The position numbers were made by a program, and so were the translations under genes. From Methanoculleus formosensis (lineage in GTDB: Archaea; Halobacteriota; Methanomicrobia; Methanomicrobiales; Methanoculleaceae), in the NCBI RefSeq assembly GCF_025384765.1, contig NZ_VHLL01000008.1, forward strand, positions 1-64,000: a stretch of 64,000 bases of DNA. Reading direction: 5' to 3'. Below are positions 1-8,092 of this stretch, piece after piece. Numbering within the stretch: position 1 is the first letter of the stretch; the number at the start of each line of letters is the position of its first letter. Under the pieces are notes generated by a model. It saw only the letters and a program-made list of their open reading frames with translations. It was not told where the DNA came from and ran no database searches.

Positions 1-396
1 GGAAGCGATCCGGGCATCGATGGGGATGGTGAAAGGAATTACGGTGTTACGGCAACGGGTTTAGAGAAAGGATGGTAGAACAAGGTCAAACAGAAGGAGA
101 GGTGAGGGAGATTTAGCGAAGTACTGATCCCGGAGAGCGAGGTCTCGATCACCTGCTGTAATATCGCAGAGGTGACGTCGGGCGTCGTGTGGTGGGTCTC
201 GCCTGCCTTCGGGCGACCCTTCATACTCGAATCCATACAAAGACCATCCCGGGCGACCGATCGAGTCGCCCCCGGCCGTTCCGGGGAGCGGCGGTATTCA
301 GTCTCCCGTGATGTAGCCAGGATGATTAATCCCCGGGCCAGGTATTATAACCTTTCGTTCGCGCCATCCCGGCTCTCGCCCCACAAACCACCGGGG
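1..396. other. left-edge intergenic region, no supported gene
   Basis: I see no convincing gene here. A 65-codon minus-strand reading frame (39-236) has no clear ribosome-binding site and no family I recognise. A near-symmetric TATA-like element (ggtattataacc, 341-352) lies just beyond the 3' end of the neighbouring minus-strand gene and could drive a leftward transcript out of the window. The stretch could hold a small gene or an untranslated region belonging to sequence left of the window. Confidence 0.35.
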
Positions 397-1071
397 TCAG
401 GCACCGGCATCGGGCCTTCTTGAATAACTCCGGTAGGTCACGAGAAGGGCGGCGCCGATCAGGAAGAGGACGGCAAGCGAGACCCAGAGCCCGGCCCCGG
501 GCGGGATGAGGTTCACGACGTAGTCGATCCCGAGAGCGATGGCGAAACTGCCGATGATGCCGCCGATGGTGATGCAGGCGAGGACCTCCGTCTTCGCCAT
601 CCCGAGCATTCTTCCGACGACGGAGGCGACGATGCTCCCCGACCCGTCGAAGGGGAGAGCCACGAAGGCGATGAGGCCGACGAAGTAGAGCCGCTCGAGC
701 CATGGCCGCCGGTCGAGGAACGTCCTGCCCGCCTCCATAAAGCGGCTGATCCAGGGGCCGGCGTAGGGGATGCGGATGACCAGCGGGAAGTTCCAGGCCA
801 TGAAGAGCCCGCCGACGAAGTCCAGGAACGCCAGAGTGAACGCGGCCAGCCACCACGGGATCCCCAGGAGGATGCAGACCGGGATGATCGTCTCCCGGCC
901 AAGCGGCGGGACGATGTAGGCGACCATCATCCCGAAGAGCAGGAGCCATTGCTCCGCCGGGAGGAAGAGCCATACGAAGGCGAGAAAGAGCCCGCAGAGC
1001 AGGAACGGAACCGAGACCTTCAGCCAGCTCGTCGTATCGTCGTCATCATCCCGGATATCGATCTGCCGCAT
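397..1071 (-). CDS. small multidrug-export family membrane protein
   Basis: This is a 224-residue polytopic membrane protein with about six hydrophobic segments. The first spans roughly residues 17-37 and the last roughly 195-215. Between them are short polar loops and the motif PPLGRETIIP, followed by a conserved LPFDGSGS segment near residue 140. This layout fits the Sm_multidrug_ex (COG2426) family, which is named as a putative small multidrug exporter but whose substrate is poorly established. It is the last gene of a leftward run after the JAMM protease and RibL genes, 43 bp downstream of ribL, so it is probably in the same transcript. A GGTGA element precedes the ATG. Family assignment is moderately firm. 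Transport function is inference. Confidence 0.7.
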   Translation of the reverse strand: MRQIDIRDDDDDTTSWLKVSVPFLLCGLFLAFVWLFLPAEQWLLLFGMMVAYIVPPLGRETIIPVCILLGIPWWLAAFTLAFLDFVGGLFMAWNFPLVIRIPYAGPWISRFMEAGRTFLDRRPWLERLYFVGLIAFVALPFDGSGSIVASVVGRMLGMAKTEVLACITIGGIIGSFAIALGIDYVVNLIPPGAGLWVSLAVLFLIGAALLVTYRSYSRRPDAGA

Positions 1072-1114
1072 AAATTGCCGTCACCTGCGGGCGGTTCCCG
1101 CGCGTTGGCCGGAG

Positions 1115-1555
1115 TCACTCCTCGCCGGGGGGACCCGGCGGAGCCCGGGTATTCAGGATGCGCTCGATGATCTTCGACGAACTGGCGAGCGACCCGGGAT
1201 ACCCCGGTATCCTGACGACGTCCGCGTCGAGGCCGCGTTCCCGGAGCCTCTGCCGGAGATGCTCCTCGTCGAAGTGCTGGTTGAACCCGAGCGTGATGAT
1301 ATCGGGCCGGAGGTCCTCGATCGGCCGGAACATATCGTGAAGGTCGCCGAGGAGCGCCTGATCGACCGGCCTTAACGCCCGGACCACCCGGAGCCGCTGG
1401 TCTTCGGGGAGGATCGGTCTCGGCTTATGCTTCACGTTCGTGTCCCGCGCCACTATCACGACGAGTTCGTCGCCGAGGTTCCGCGACTCCTCAAGGTAGT
1501 AGAGGTGGCCGGGGTGGAGGATATCGAACGTCCCCGTTGCGACCACGCGGATCAC
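1115..1555 (-). CDS. ribL: FAD synthetase RibL (archaeal nucleotidyltransferase)
   Basis: A 146-residue cytidylyltransferase-fold protein. It opens with VVATGTFDILHPGHLYYL, which carries the HxGH nucleotide-binding motif, and it ends with SSSKIIERI, the counterpart of the ISSTxI motif. Size and motifs match archaeal RibL, which adenylylates FMN to FAD. Other cytidylyltransferase-like enzymes share the fold, so FAD synthesis is assigned by closest resemblance. I chose the GTG at 1555 because it overlaps the stop of the upstream JAMM gene (GTGA) and puts the motif at the N-terminus. A longer reading frame exists but would add a non-conserved Arg-rich leader. RibK and RibB are encoded together at 61.4-62.7 kb. 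Confidence 0.85.
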   Translation of the reverse strand: MIRVVATGTFDILHPGHLYYLEESRNLGDELVVIVARDTNVKHKPRPILPEDQRLRVVRALRPVDQALLGDLHDMFRPIEDLRPDIITLGFNQHFDEEHLRQRLRERGLDADVVRIPGYPGSLASSSKIIERILNTRAPPGPPGEE

Positions 1556-1953
1556 TCGATCACCTCGAGGTCTGCCGCGCTGCCGTCCGCCCGGTAGCAC
1601 CGCCAGTCACGCTTCCCGTAGGGGTAGCCGACGATGATGTGGTAGCGCCCCACCGAGGGGAAGAACCGGAGATCCGCCGTCGACGGGGAGAGGACGCCAT
1701 TCGGGTGGCTGTGGGCGCTGCCGGCCTGGTGGATGTCCAGCGGGAGCATATGGATGAAGAACGAGGCGCTCTCTTCCCCGACGATGGTGCCGGGAACCAG
1801 GTCGAGGTCCTGGATGACGCCGTCACGTTCCCGCAGCACGGCAACGAATTCGTTCGGGTGGTGCTCCCGCCCGAGTTCAAAGAGCATCGAAAGCAGATCC
1901 CTGCTGATCCCGCGTATGGCCATTCTTCTGAATGGTAGGAGAGGAGGGGACAT
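1552..1953 (-). CDS. JAMM/MPN+ domain metalloprotease
   Basis: A 133-residue single-domain protein with a complete JAMM zinc motif: an upstream Glu (HPNEF region, near residue 34) and HSHPNGVLSPSTAD near residues 81-94. JAMM proteins are zinc isopeptidases. In archaea some remove ubiquitin-like SAMP proteins from targets, and others release sulfur carriers. The gene leads a leftward run with ribL, overlapping it by 4 bp. The start at 1953 has a GAGG element 4 nt upstream. An internal ATG at 1923 is an alternative that would give a more typical N-terminus. Protease activity follows from the intact motif. The substrate is unknown. Confidence 0.8.
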   Translation of the reverse strand: MSPPLLPFRRMAIRGISRDLLSMLFELGREHHPNEFVAVLRERDGVIQDLDLVPGTIVGEESASFFIHMLPLDIHQAGSAHSHPNGVLSPSTADLRFFPSVGRYHIIVGYPYGKRDWRCYRADGSAADLEVIE

Positions 1954-2013
1954 AAGTCCTCGCGTTGGAGATAGAGGTCCGGGCCGCGGGGGTCTTCGCG
2001 GAAAAAGGATCGG

Positions 2014-3333
2014 TTAAGGGATAACCCGTTGTTCTTCTGCCGGGGCCTCCGGGGTTATGTTCCCGGTCACATTCTCAACCGGGGTTACGTTCTCCACCGG
2101 GGTTATGTTCCCCTCAACGGTGACGTTCACCGTCTCGAAGACGAGCGGGATGAGCGGGGTGTGGTCGTTGTTGACCGCCTGTACCGAGAAGTTGTGCGCC
2201 CCCGACGTCACGTTCTCCCAGGTGTGGGTGAGGTTCGTGGAGATGACGTAGCCGCCGGTCTTGGGGATAGCAGGCGCGCTTGCGTTCGTCGGCACCACGG
2301 CATCCAGGTAGTAGTGCAGGTGGCCCTCACCCGGCGCGTTCGGCTGCCCGGTCGGATCCACCAGCGTGAAGTTCGTGACGTTCACGCTCACCGTGACGTT
2401 CCCGGCAGCGGCGCTGGCGCCCTCCATGGGTTCGACGATGGTGATGTTCGCTTCAGTGGTCGGCGTCACGTTCTCTGCCGGGATGAGATCCTCTGGAACG
2501 AGGACCATATCGATGACGTGGACGATACCGTTCTCGGCGGCAACGTCAGCAGTGACGATTGTGGCGTTCTCTACGGTGAGGTTGCCGTCGACCGCAGTGA
2601 CGTTGATCGTGTTCCCGGCAAGCGTATCAAGAGTCGTCATGTTCCCGGTGGTGTTTGCTGCCGCCATCAGGTCTTCTACGGTATAGTTCCCTTCCACTAC
2701 ATGATGCATCAGCAGGGCATCAAGCATCTCCGTATCGTTGAAGATTGCCGTAAGAGTCTCGTTGCCGAGAGCCTCAAATGCGGCGTCGTCCGGGGCAAAG
2801 ACCGTGTACGGGCCGCCGCTGGTGAGCACCGTCTTCGCGACGCTTGCTCTATTCAGAGCATCCGCAAAGGCGGTCAGGTTCGCCTCGCCGGCGATCAGGT
2901 CGACCAGCGTCATGTTCAACGGCTCCTCGCCCGGGGTCAGGTTCCCGGTCGGCGTCGGGGTTACGTTCTCACCCGGCTCGACCATCATCCCCTCCGGGAC
3001 GACGATGACGACCCCCTGCATGGGTGTCCGCCGCGTCGAGGCGTTGAGCGTACAGCCGTACGGATAGGTTCCCGTATCGGCAAACGTGTAGTTAAACGTC
3101 TGGTTCTGCTCTATCCGCCCGGAGTCGAAGAGCCCGCCCGTGCCGGTGACGGTATGGGCCACCTCGTCGTAATTCGTCCAGGTCACCGTCGTATTCTCCT
3201 CGACCGTGAGCGAGGCGGGGATGTACTCCCCGCCGCGGATATCGACATCGGCGGTCGCCGCGAGAACCGGCAGGGCAAGGAGCCCGACGGCCAGGACGGC
3301 TGCGATCCCGAGGATGGTTGAAGTCATTCTCAT
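2014..3333 (-). CDS. secreted cupredoxin-fasciclin (FAS1) surface protein
   Basis: A 439-residue exported protein with a signal peptide (residues 1-25, cut near VLAA). A plastocyanin-like domain follows (about 26-112: AHTVTGTGG and GTYPYGCTLN). Next come a fasciclin/FAS1 domain (about 138-282, with YTVFAPDDAAFEAL) and a C-terminal beta domain with GEGHLHYYLD. The tail repeats ENVTP-type units. The cupredoxin keeps one His and the Cys, but where relatives usually have a second His just after the Cys, this protein has Asn (CTLN). Copper binding is therefore doubtful. The chain is packed with N-x-S/T sequons, as expected of an N-glycosylated envelope protein. A GGTGAG element precedes the ATG. 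The function is probably adhesive or structural. Confidence 0.85.
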   Translation of the reverse strand: MRMTSTILGIAAVLAVGLLALPVLAATADVDIRGGEYIPASLTVEENTTVTWTNYDEVAHTVTGTGGLFDSGRIEQNQTFNYTFADTGTYPYGCTLNASTRRTPMQGVVIVVPEGMMVEPGENVTPTPTGNLTPGEEPLNMTLVDLIAGEANLTAFADALNRASVAKTVLTSGGPYTVFAPDDAAFEALGNETLTAIFNDTEMLDALLMHHVVEGNYTVEDLMAAANTTGNMTTLDTLAGNTINVTAVDGNLTVENATIVTADVAAENGIVHVIDMVLVPEDLIPAENVTPTTEANITIVEPMEGASAAAGNVTVSVNVTNFTLVDPTGQPNAPGEGHLHYYLDAVVPTNASAPAIPKTGGYVISTNLTHTWENVTSGAHNFSVQAVNNDHTPLIPLVFETVNVTVEGNITPVENVTPVENVTGNITPEAPAEEQRVIP

Positions 3334-3447
3334 GCAGTCTCACCACATTTACGTGTCCAGGCAGGGAGAACAGTCGGGAACATACCGGAAGAGAACCGGG
3401 ACGGTCCGGCACCGCCCACCACTGCCACGGGCGGGAAAATAAGCACG

Positions 3448-3460
3448 CAATTATATAAAC
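3448..3460 (-). promoter_or_regulatory. TATA box of the cupredoxin-FAS1 gene
   Basis: Read leftward, GTTTATATAATTG is a strong archaeal TATA element in a locally AT-rich stretch. Transcription would start near 3425-3430. That gives a leader of about 95 nt before the ATG at 3333. Confidence 0.6.
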
Positions 3461-3537
3461 ATTCTCATAAATTTTGGCGAACGGCATCGCCCGCCGCCCC
3501 TGCCCCCGGGGTACGGCGATCTCCAGGAACAGGCCGC

Positions 3538-4971
3538 TCAGAACGGCCCGTCCTGTTCGAAGCTCCTCCCGTACCGGATGGCGAGTTCCGCCTTGAAGAG
3601 TTCTTTCCCGAGATAGGCGGCGTGGTCGAGCCGGGAGAGGCTTTCGTTTGCAAGGAGCGCGGAGAAGACGTCTTCCCACCGCTTCCCCCGCACGGCATGG
3701 CCGTTGTGGACGGCGACGATAGAATCGCCCTCGATACCGATGCGGATGCATCCCAGGGGATCGTAGACAATCTTGTCCGGCACGGGAGGCGCATCCTCGA
3801 CGCTCTCGTACTCCAGCGGCGGTTCGCGCCGCCGCCGCTTCTCCTTCAGGATCAGCAGGTCGAGCCCCAGGTCTTTGGGGTAGGGGCGGCCGGCCGCGAG
3901 GGCCATCATCTCGCACGCCCGCCGCATCTCCGCGACCGACCCCCGGGTCTTGTCGCTGTGTTCGCTCGTAAAGACGACGGCGGCCCCGACCTCGTGCGCC
4001 ACCGCAGCAAGCAGGGCGTTCGCCCCGGGAGAGTCGGCGTCCAGCAGTTCCACGACGTTCCCTGCCCCGAAGAAGAGCGGGCGGGAGGCGCCGGTAAACC
4101 CGGCGAGCGAGTCGGTGAACCCGGAACCCGCCGGCTGGAGGAGGGGATCGGCGATCAGGCAGCGGATCCCGGCCTCTCTTGCTGCGACAAGGTTCTCTTC
4201 AAGCGTCTGCTCACGCGGCACCACGACCGCCGCCGCCCCGGCATCCGCGACCGCACGCCCGACGGCGGGGATGTTGCCCTCGTGCAGGGAGAGCACCAGG
4301 TCGGCACGGAAGAGGGCCGCCGCGATGAGAGCGGGGTCCTGCGTATCGACGGCGAGAGGCCCTTTTACTCTCGCAAGGGAGGAGAAGCACCGTTCCACGT
4401 CAGCGGGGGTCGCGTCGAACCCGAACCCGAGATCGACGATATCCGCCCCGTCGGCGAAGAACCGCCGGACGTCGGCGAGGAGATCGTCGCGCTTATGCGC
4501 ATCCATGATCTCCGCGAGGACCTTCATCCGCGAACCCCCGCCGACTTTTACGCCGCGGACGACGAACTCCGCTTCCGCTTCCGCTTCCCGGAGCGCCACC
4601 TGCCGGCCGGCCTCCTCGCGGCGGGTCTCTGCGAGGAACTCGTCGGCGGGGACGCTCTTTGAGAGGGGAGCGGTCTCCAGCACCGAGAGGACCGGCACGA
4701 GGTCGGCCGCATGCCGCGGGCCCCGGTAGACCGGGACGCCGGTCTCGCGCTCGACGCCGGCAAACGACGCGGTGCACATCCCGGAGACGATCGCCATGTC
4801 GTAGTCGCCGCCGGCAAGCAGCCTCTTGAGCTCGCCGGGGGCAAGAAACGACGCAATTTCGCCGGTGACCACCACATCGATATCATAGCGGTCGCAGAAG
4901 CGCCGGGCCGCCGACTTCACGATCTCGGCCGTTGCCGATCCGGTCGGGAGGAGGATGTGCATACACTTCAC
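3538..4971 (-). CDS. dihydropteroate synthase-like protein
   Basis: A 477-residue protein of the archaeal DHPS-related family. The N-terminal third has a nucleotide-binding-like start (HILLPTGSATAEIVKSAA) and GDYDMAIVSGM. The central part is a DHPS-like TIM barrel with IVDLGFGFDATP and AVDTQDP near residues 180-215. The last part contains a DPLGCIRIGIEGDSI segment. In methanogens this family is associated with pterin (tetrahydromethanopterin) metabolism, but the reaction is not settled, so I give no gene symbol. It is transcribed divergently from the PHP gene across a 33-bp AT-rich gap. Confidence 0.8.
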   Translation of the reverse strand: MKCMHILLPTGSATAEIVKSAARRFCDRYDIDVVVTGEIASFLAPGELKRLLAGGDYDMAIVSGMCTASFAGVERETGVPVYRGPRHAADLVPVLSVLETAPLSKSVPADEFLAETRREEAGRQVALREAEAEAEFVVRGVKVGGGSRMKVLAEIMDAHKRDDLLADVRRFFADGADIVDLGFGFDATPADVERCFSSLARVKGPLAVDTQDPALIAAALFRADLVLSLHEGNIPAVGRAVADAGAAAVVVPREQTLEENLVAAREAGIRCLIADPLLQPAGSGFTDSLAGFTGASRPLFFGAGNVVELLDADSPGANALLAAVAHEVGAAVVFTSEHSDKTRGSVAEMRRACEMMALAAGRPYPKDLGLDLLILKEKRRRREPPLEYESVEDAPPVPDKIVYDPLGCIRIGIEGDSIVAVHNGHAVRGKRWEDVFSALLANESLSRLDHAAYLGKELFKAELAIRYGRSFEQDGPF

Positions 4972-5004
4972 TTATTATTCAGGGGATGCAAATAATCTAA
5001 TCTC

Positions 5005-5670
5005 ATGCTGCGGTGCGATCTGCATGTCCACACCAGGTACTCCAAAGACGGGGAGAGCAGTGTGGAGGATATTCTCCGGCGTGCGGAGGCGGTCGGCCTC
5101 GATGCCGTCGCGATCACCGATCACGATACGGTGGAGGGGGCTCTCTACGCCCTCGACTGCGACACCCCCCTGACCGTGATCCCGGGCACCGAGGTCTCGA
5201 CGAGGCAGGGCCATCTCCTCGCGCTCGGCGTCACGGAAACCCTCCCGGCAGACCTCGACTTCTTCGAGACCGTCGCCATCGCCCGTGCCCGGGGCGCCCT
5301 CCTGATCCTCCCACACCCCTACCACCGCTGGCGCCACGGCGTCGGGAGGCGGCTCGCGGCCGGTATCGGCGCGGTGGACGCGGTGGAGGTCTTCAACAGC
5401 CGCTACATCACCGGGTCGGCGAACCGGAAAGCCGCAGTCATAGCAAAGAGGTTCGGGAAACCCGGCGTCGCCGGAAGCGACGCCCACAACGCCCGTTACG
5501 TCGGGTTCGGGGTCACCTACGTCACGGCCGAGCCCGATGCGGCCTCCATCCTCTCCGCGATCCGGGAAGGCCGGACGATGCCGGCCGGAAGGATGACCCC
5601 GCTCCACACCTACACCCGCCAGTCCCTCAAGGGCGCTCTCCGCAGGATCCGGCGGACGGTATACCGATGA
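5005..5670 (+). CDS. PHP-domain phosphoesterase
   Basis: A 221-residue PHP-family protein with the expected metal-binding motifs: DLHVHTRYS (5-13), ITDHD (37-41), a central HPYHRW and GSDAHN near residues 157-162. PHP proteins of this size are metal-dependent phosphoesterases acting on nucleotides or small phosphates. The substrate here is not evident. The stop codon overlaps the truA start (ATGA), so the two are translationally coupled. The protein is complete and shows no sign of decay. Confidence 0.85.
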   Translation: MLRCDLHVHTRYSKDGESSVEDILRRAEAVGLDAVAITDHDTVEGALYALDCDTPLTVIPGTEVSTRQGHLLALGVTETLPADLDFFETVAIARARGALLILPHPYHRWRHGVGRRLAAGIGAVDAVEVFNSRYITGSANRKAAVIAKRFGKPGVAGSDAHNARYVGFGVTYVTAEPDAASILSAIREGRTMPAGRMTPLHTYTRQSLKGALRRIRRTVYR

Positions 5671-6479
5671 ACCTGGCGCTCCGTTTCTCGTACCTCGGCG
5701 ACCGGTTCTTCGGCTCGCAGATGCAGCCCGACCTCCGCACCGTGGAGAGCGAGTTCATCGCGGCGGCGAGGCATCTACGGCTCTTCGACGACTGGCGGGA
5801 GGCGGGCTTCGCCACCGCCGGCCGCACCGACCGCGGGGTGCACGCCCGGTGCCAGGTCTGTTCATTCCGGACGGATAAGCCGGAGTTGGCTATCGAAGCG
5901 CTGAACCCGGTCCTCCCCCCAGACATCTGGTGTACGGGGTGGGCCGGGGTCCCCGACGACTTCCACCCCCGGTACAGCGCCGTATCGAGGACATATCGCT
6001 ACTACTTCTCAGCCCCCGGCGACGTTGCCGCCATGCACGAAGCGGCAGAGGCGTTTCTCGGGCGGCACGACTTCTCGGCGTTCGCCCGCGTCGGCGACAG
6101 GAACCCCGAGCGGAGGATCTTTGCATCACGGGTCTTTGCAGACGGGCAGTTCGCCGTATTCGAGGTGACGGGCGAGAGTTTCATCTGGAACATGGTCCGG
6201 TGCATGGCAACGATGCTCGGACGGGTGGGAAGAGGCGAGGCCGAAGCCGCCGAGATCACACGGCTCCTTGTCGGGCCGGTGGATAGGAGAGTCGCCGCGG
6301 CGCCCCCCGAGGGGCTGATCCTCTGGGATATCGAGTGTGGGATCCCTTTCGCGCCGCTTCCGATCGACGCTAAAAGCAGCCGTCATCTTGCCAACCGCCA
6401 TCGTTACCACGTCCTCATGGCAGAGATCTCTGCCGACCTCGCACCGGATCCCCGGCAGCCCGAAACACCCGGGATATAA
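5667..6479 (+). CDS. truA: tRNA pseudouridine synthase A
   Basis: A 270-residue TruA, which converts uridines in the anticodon stem-loop (positions 38-40) to pseudouridine. The catalytic motif GRTDRGVHA lies at residues 52-60 with Asp55. The second conserved part, [20 protein letters not shown], lies around residues 172-191. The ATG at 5667 overlaps the TGA of the PHP gene by 4 bp. A longer frame upstream in the same register is just read-through across the PHP gene in a second frame. No later gene is coupled to it. Confidence 0.93.
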   Translation: MNLALRFSYLGDRFFGSQMQPDLRTVESEFIAAARHLRLFDDWREAGFATAGRTDRGVHARCQVCSFRTDKPELAIEALNPVLPPDIWCTGWAGVPDDFHPRYSAVSRTYRYYFSAPGDVAAMHEAAEAFLGRHDFSAFARVGDRNPERRIFASRVFADGQFAVFEVTGESFIWNMVRCMATMLGRVGRGEAEAAEITRLLVGPVDRRVAAAPPEGLILWDIECGIPFAPLPIDAKSSRHLANRHRYHVLMAEISADLAPDPRQPETPGI

Positions 6480-6847
6480 AACTTCCCAAAGGAGCACCAT
6501 GCTCCAGAGGGGATCGCGAAACCGACCCACCGTATTACCGCTGCTTTGAAACGATCAGGCCACAGGCGATGGATCTTCCGGAAGTGGTGCGGCAGGGGAA
6601 ATGAGCCTTTCCGGCCATCATCATGAACTGCTCCACTTAATCCTTCCGAAACACGACGTCCGATATGGCAGGAGATCGTCGGAATCGTGCCGTGGAGGCC
6701 TTCTGCCCGCTCCCGGCAGAAGGGAGCGGCCATTCTCGCCAGGACCGAAATGTTTAACTAGTTCAGGCACGAGTTAGGGACACATCAGTAAATAAAATTA
6801 CATTTATTTTAGAGTAAAGTTTAGTATTTTTAGTTAATAATAACCTA
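6480..6847. other. intergenic region, AT-rich at its right end
   Basis: I find no gene in this stretch after truA. Base composition falls sharply from about 6770 onward, where a run of A/T includes TAAATAAAAT followed closely by ATTTATTTTA, an imperfect inverted repeat. The AT-rich part leads into the TATA box at 6848 and probably forms the upstream control region of the polysaccharide cluster. Confidence 0.5.
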
Positions 6848-6857
6848 TTAATATATG
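6848..6857 (+). promoter_or_regulatory. TATA box upstream of the surface-glycan cluster
   Basis: The sequence attaatatat ends a 70-bp AT-rich segment. A transcript would start near 6875-6880. That is about 20 nt before the small gene at 6899 and about 310 nt before the GT2 start at 7192, so either the small gene is first in the transcript or the GT2 has a long leader. Confidence 0.5.
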
Positions 6858-6898
6858 CCGACACAGTCCCGCTTCAGTACGTCAAGAGGGGAAAGTGG

Positions 6899-7057
6899 AT
6901 GTACGACAAGGATCCGGTTCGGACGAGGCCACCCGCTCACCACGAGGGGTGGTTCGTCGAAGAAACAACTGTGCCGTTGCCGCACTACCTGGAGGCAGAG
7001 AGAGAGAGAGATGGATCGACCGACATATTCCCCGGAGCGTCGGGCAGGCGGACGTAA
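6899..7057 (+). CDS. small hypothetical protein, 52 residues
   Basis: A 52-codon reading frame beginning MYDKDPVRTR and ending GASGRRT. It has a good ribosome-binding site (AGAGGGG, about 7 nt before the ATG) and sits 20-odd nt below the likely transcription start of the TATA box at 6848. Third codon positions are mostly G or C, as in neighbouring genes. It contains an (AG)n tract at about 6996-7010 that encodes part of an EAERERDG segment. I recognise no family and see no signal peptide or membrane segment. It could also be a leader ORF for the GT2 gene or the remnant of a larger protein. Confidence 0.45.
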   Translation: MYDKDPVRTRPPAHHEGWFVEETTVPLPHYLEAERERDGSTDIFPGASGRRT

Positions 7058-7191
7058 CAGGCGTCCCGGCCCTCCGCTGTGAGGTTCAGGAGCAGGTCAA
7101 CCCCCTGAGGACGCCCGCGGCTCCGGGGAACCGGCGAGTGGTGAGCGAGGCCACCGAAGGTTCCGCCGTTGTGTCCCGGCGGGCGAGCAGG

Positions 7192-8055
7192 ATGCGGACG
7201 CTTGCGGCGGTCCCCTGCCTCGACGAAGAGGTTGCGATCGGCTCCGTCGTCCTGCGGGCCCGGCAGCACGTCGACGAAGTCCTGGTGATAGACGACGGCT
7301 GTACGGACGACACCGCGAAGGTCGCCCGGGACGCGGGGGCGACCGTCATCTCGCACGGGACCCAGAAGGGGAAAGGACAGGGGATCAAGAGCGCTCTACG
7401 GTATGCGGTCGATCACGACTACGACTGCCTGGTCTTCATGGACGGCGACGGCCAGCACGACCCCGGGGAGATACCTCTCCTGGTCGAGCAGATCCGCGCC
7501 GATGCCGCCGATCTCGTCATCGGATTTCGAACCTTCGACCAGATGCCGCTTTACCGGCGGTTCGGCCGGGCGGTGCTTGATGTCGTCTCCAGCAACGGGA
7601 GTGCGATAACCGACTCGCAGTGCGGCTTTCGGGCGCTGAACAGAAAGACCATGGAATCGATGATCGGAACGCTCCGGATGGATGATTTCTCGACTGAATC
7701 GGAGATGCTCCAGATCGCCCAGGAGCGACACCTGCGTATCGGGGAGACGCCGATAAACTGCAAGTACGGGGACTTCGACACATCCACAAAGAACCCCCTA
7801 TCTCATGGAATGGAGGTGCTCGGATCGATATTCTGGCTTGCCGTGGAGAGAAAGCCGCTTCTCCACATCGGCCTGCCCGGGCTTGCCGCGATGCTTGTCG
7901 GGATCTTCTTCTTCCTCCAGTTTCTGCGGGGGTTCAGCGAGACCGGGGTCGTCCCGATCGAACAGGGCATGCTTGCATCGCTCCTCCTGATCCCCGGGGC
8001 GGTCGCACTGATGCTGGGCCTGGCGCTTGCCCTCGTTTTACGGGTGCGGAAGTGA
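7192..8055 (+). CDS. GT2 family glycosyltransferase (dolichol-phosphate sugar synthase-like)
   Basis: A GT-A fold enzyme of about 287 residues. It starts with AAVPCLDEE and has VIDDGCTDDT (residues 33-41). The metal-binding MDGDGQHD lies near residue 83 and QCGFRALN near residue 145. Two hydrophobic segments at the C-terminus suggest membrane anchoring. This matches polyprenyl/dolichyl-phosphate glycosyltransferases that charge a lipid carrier for surface-glycan assembly. The ATG at 7192 places the first motif at the N-terminus. GTG codons at 7141 and 7171 are possible alternatives. The next genes, wecB and wecC, make a UDP-sugar, so a role in N-glycan or polysaccharide synthesis is likely. 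Confidence 0.85.
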   Translation: MRTLAAVPCLDEEVAIGSVVLRARQHVDEVLVIDDGCTDDTAKVARDAGATVISHGTQKGKGQGIKSALRYAVDHDYDCLVFMDGDGQHDPGEIPLLVEQIRADAADLVIGFRTFDQMPLYRRFGRAVLDVVSSNGSAITDSQCGFRALNRKTMESMIGTLRMDDFSTESEMLQIAQERHLRIGETPINCKYGDFDTSTKNPLSHGMEVLGSIFWLAVERKPLLHIGLPGLAAMLVGIFFFLQFLRGFSETGVVPIEQGMLASLLLIPGAVALMLGLALALVLRVRK

Positions 8056-8092
8056 GCAGGGTGAACGTTACGATGCAGAGGAGATGTGAAGA

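Noticed and set aside
6895-7191. Extended N-terminus for the GT2 enzyme
   Set aside because: The added 99 residues are not conserved-looking, are Arg-rich, and overlap the small gene at 6899 in another frame.
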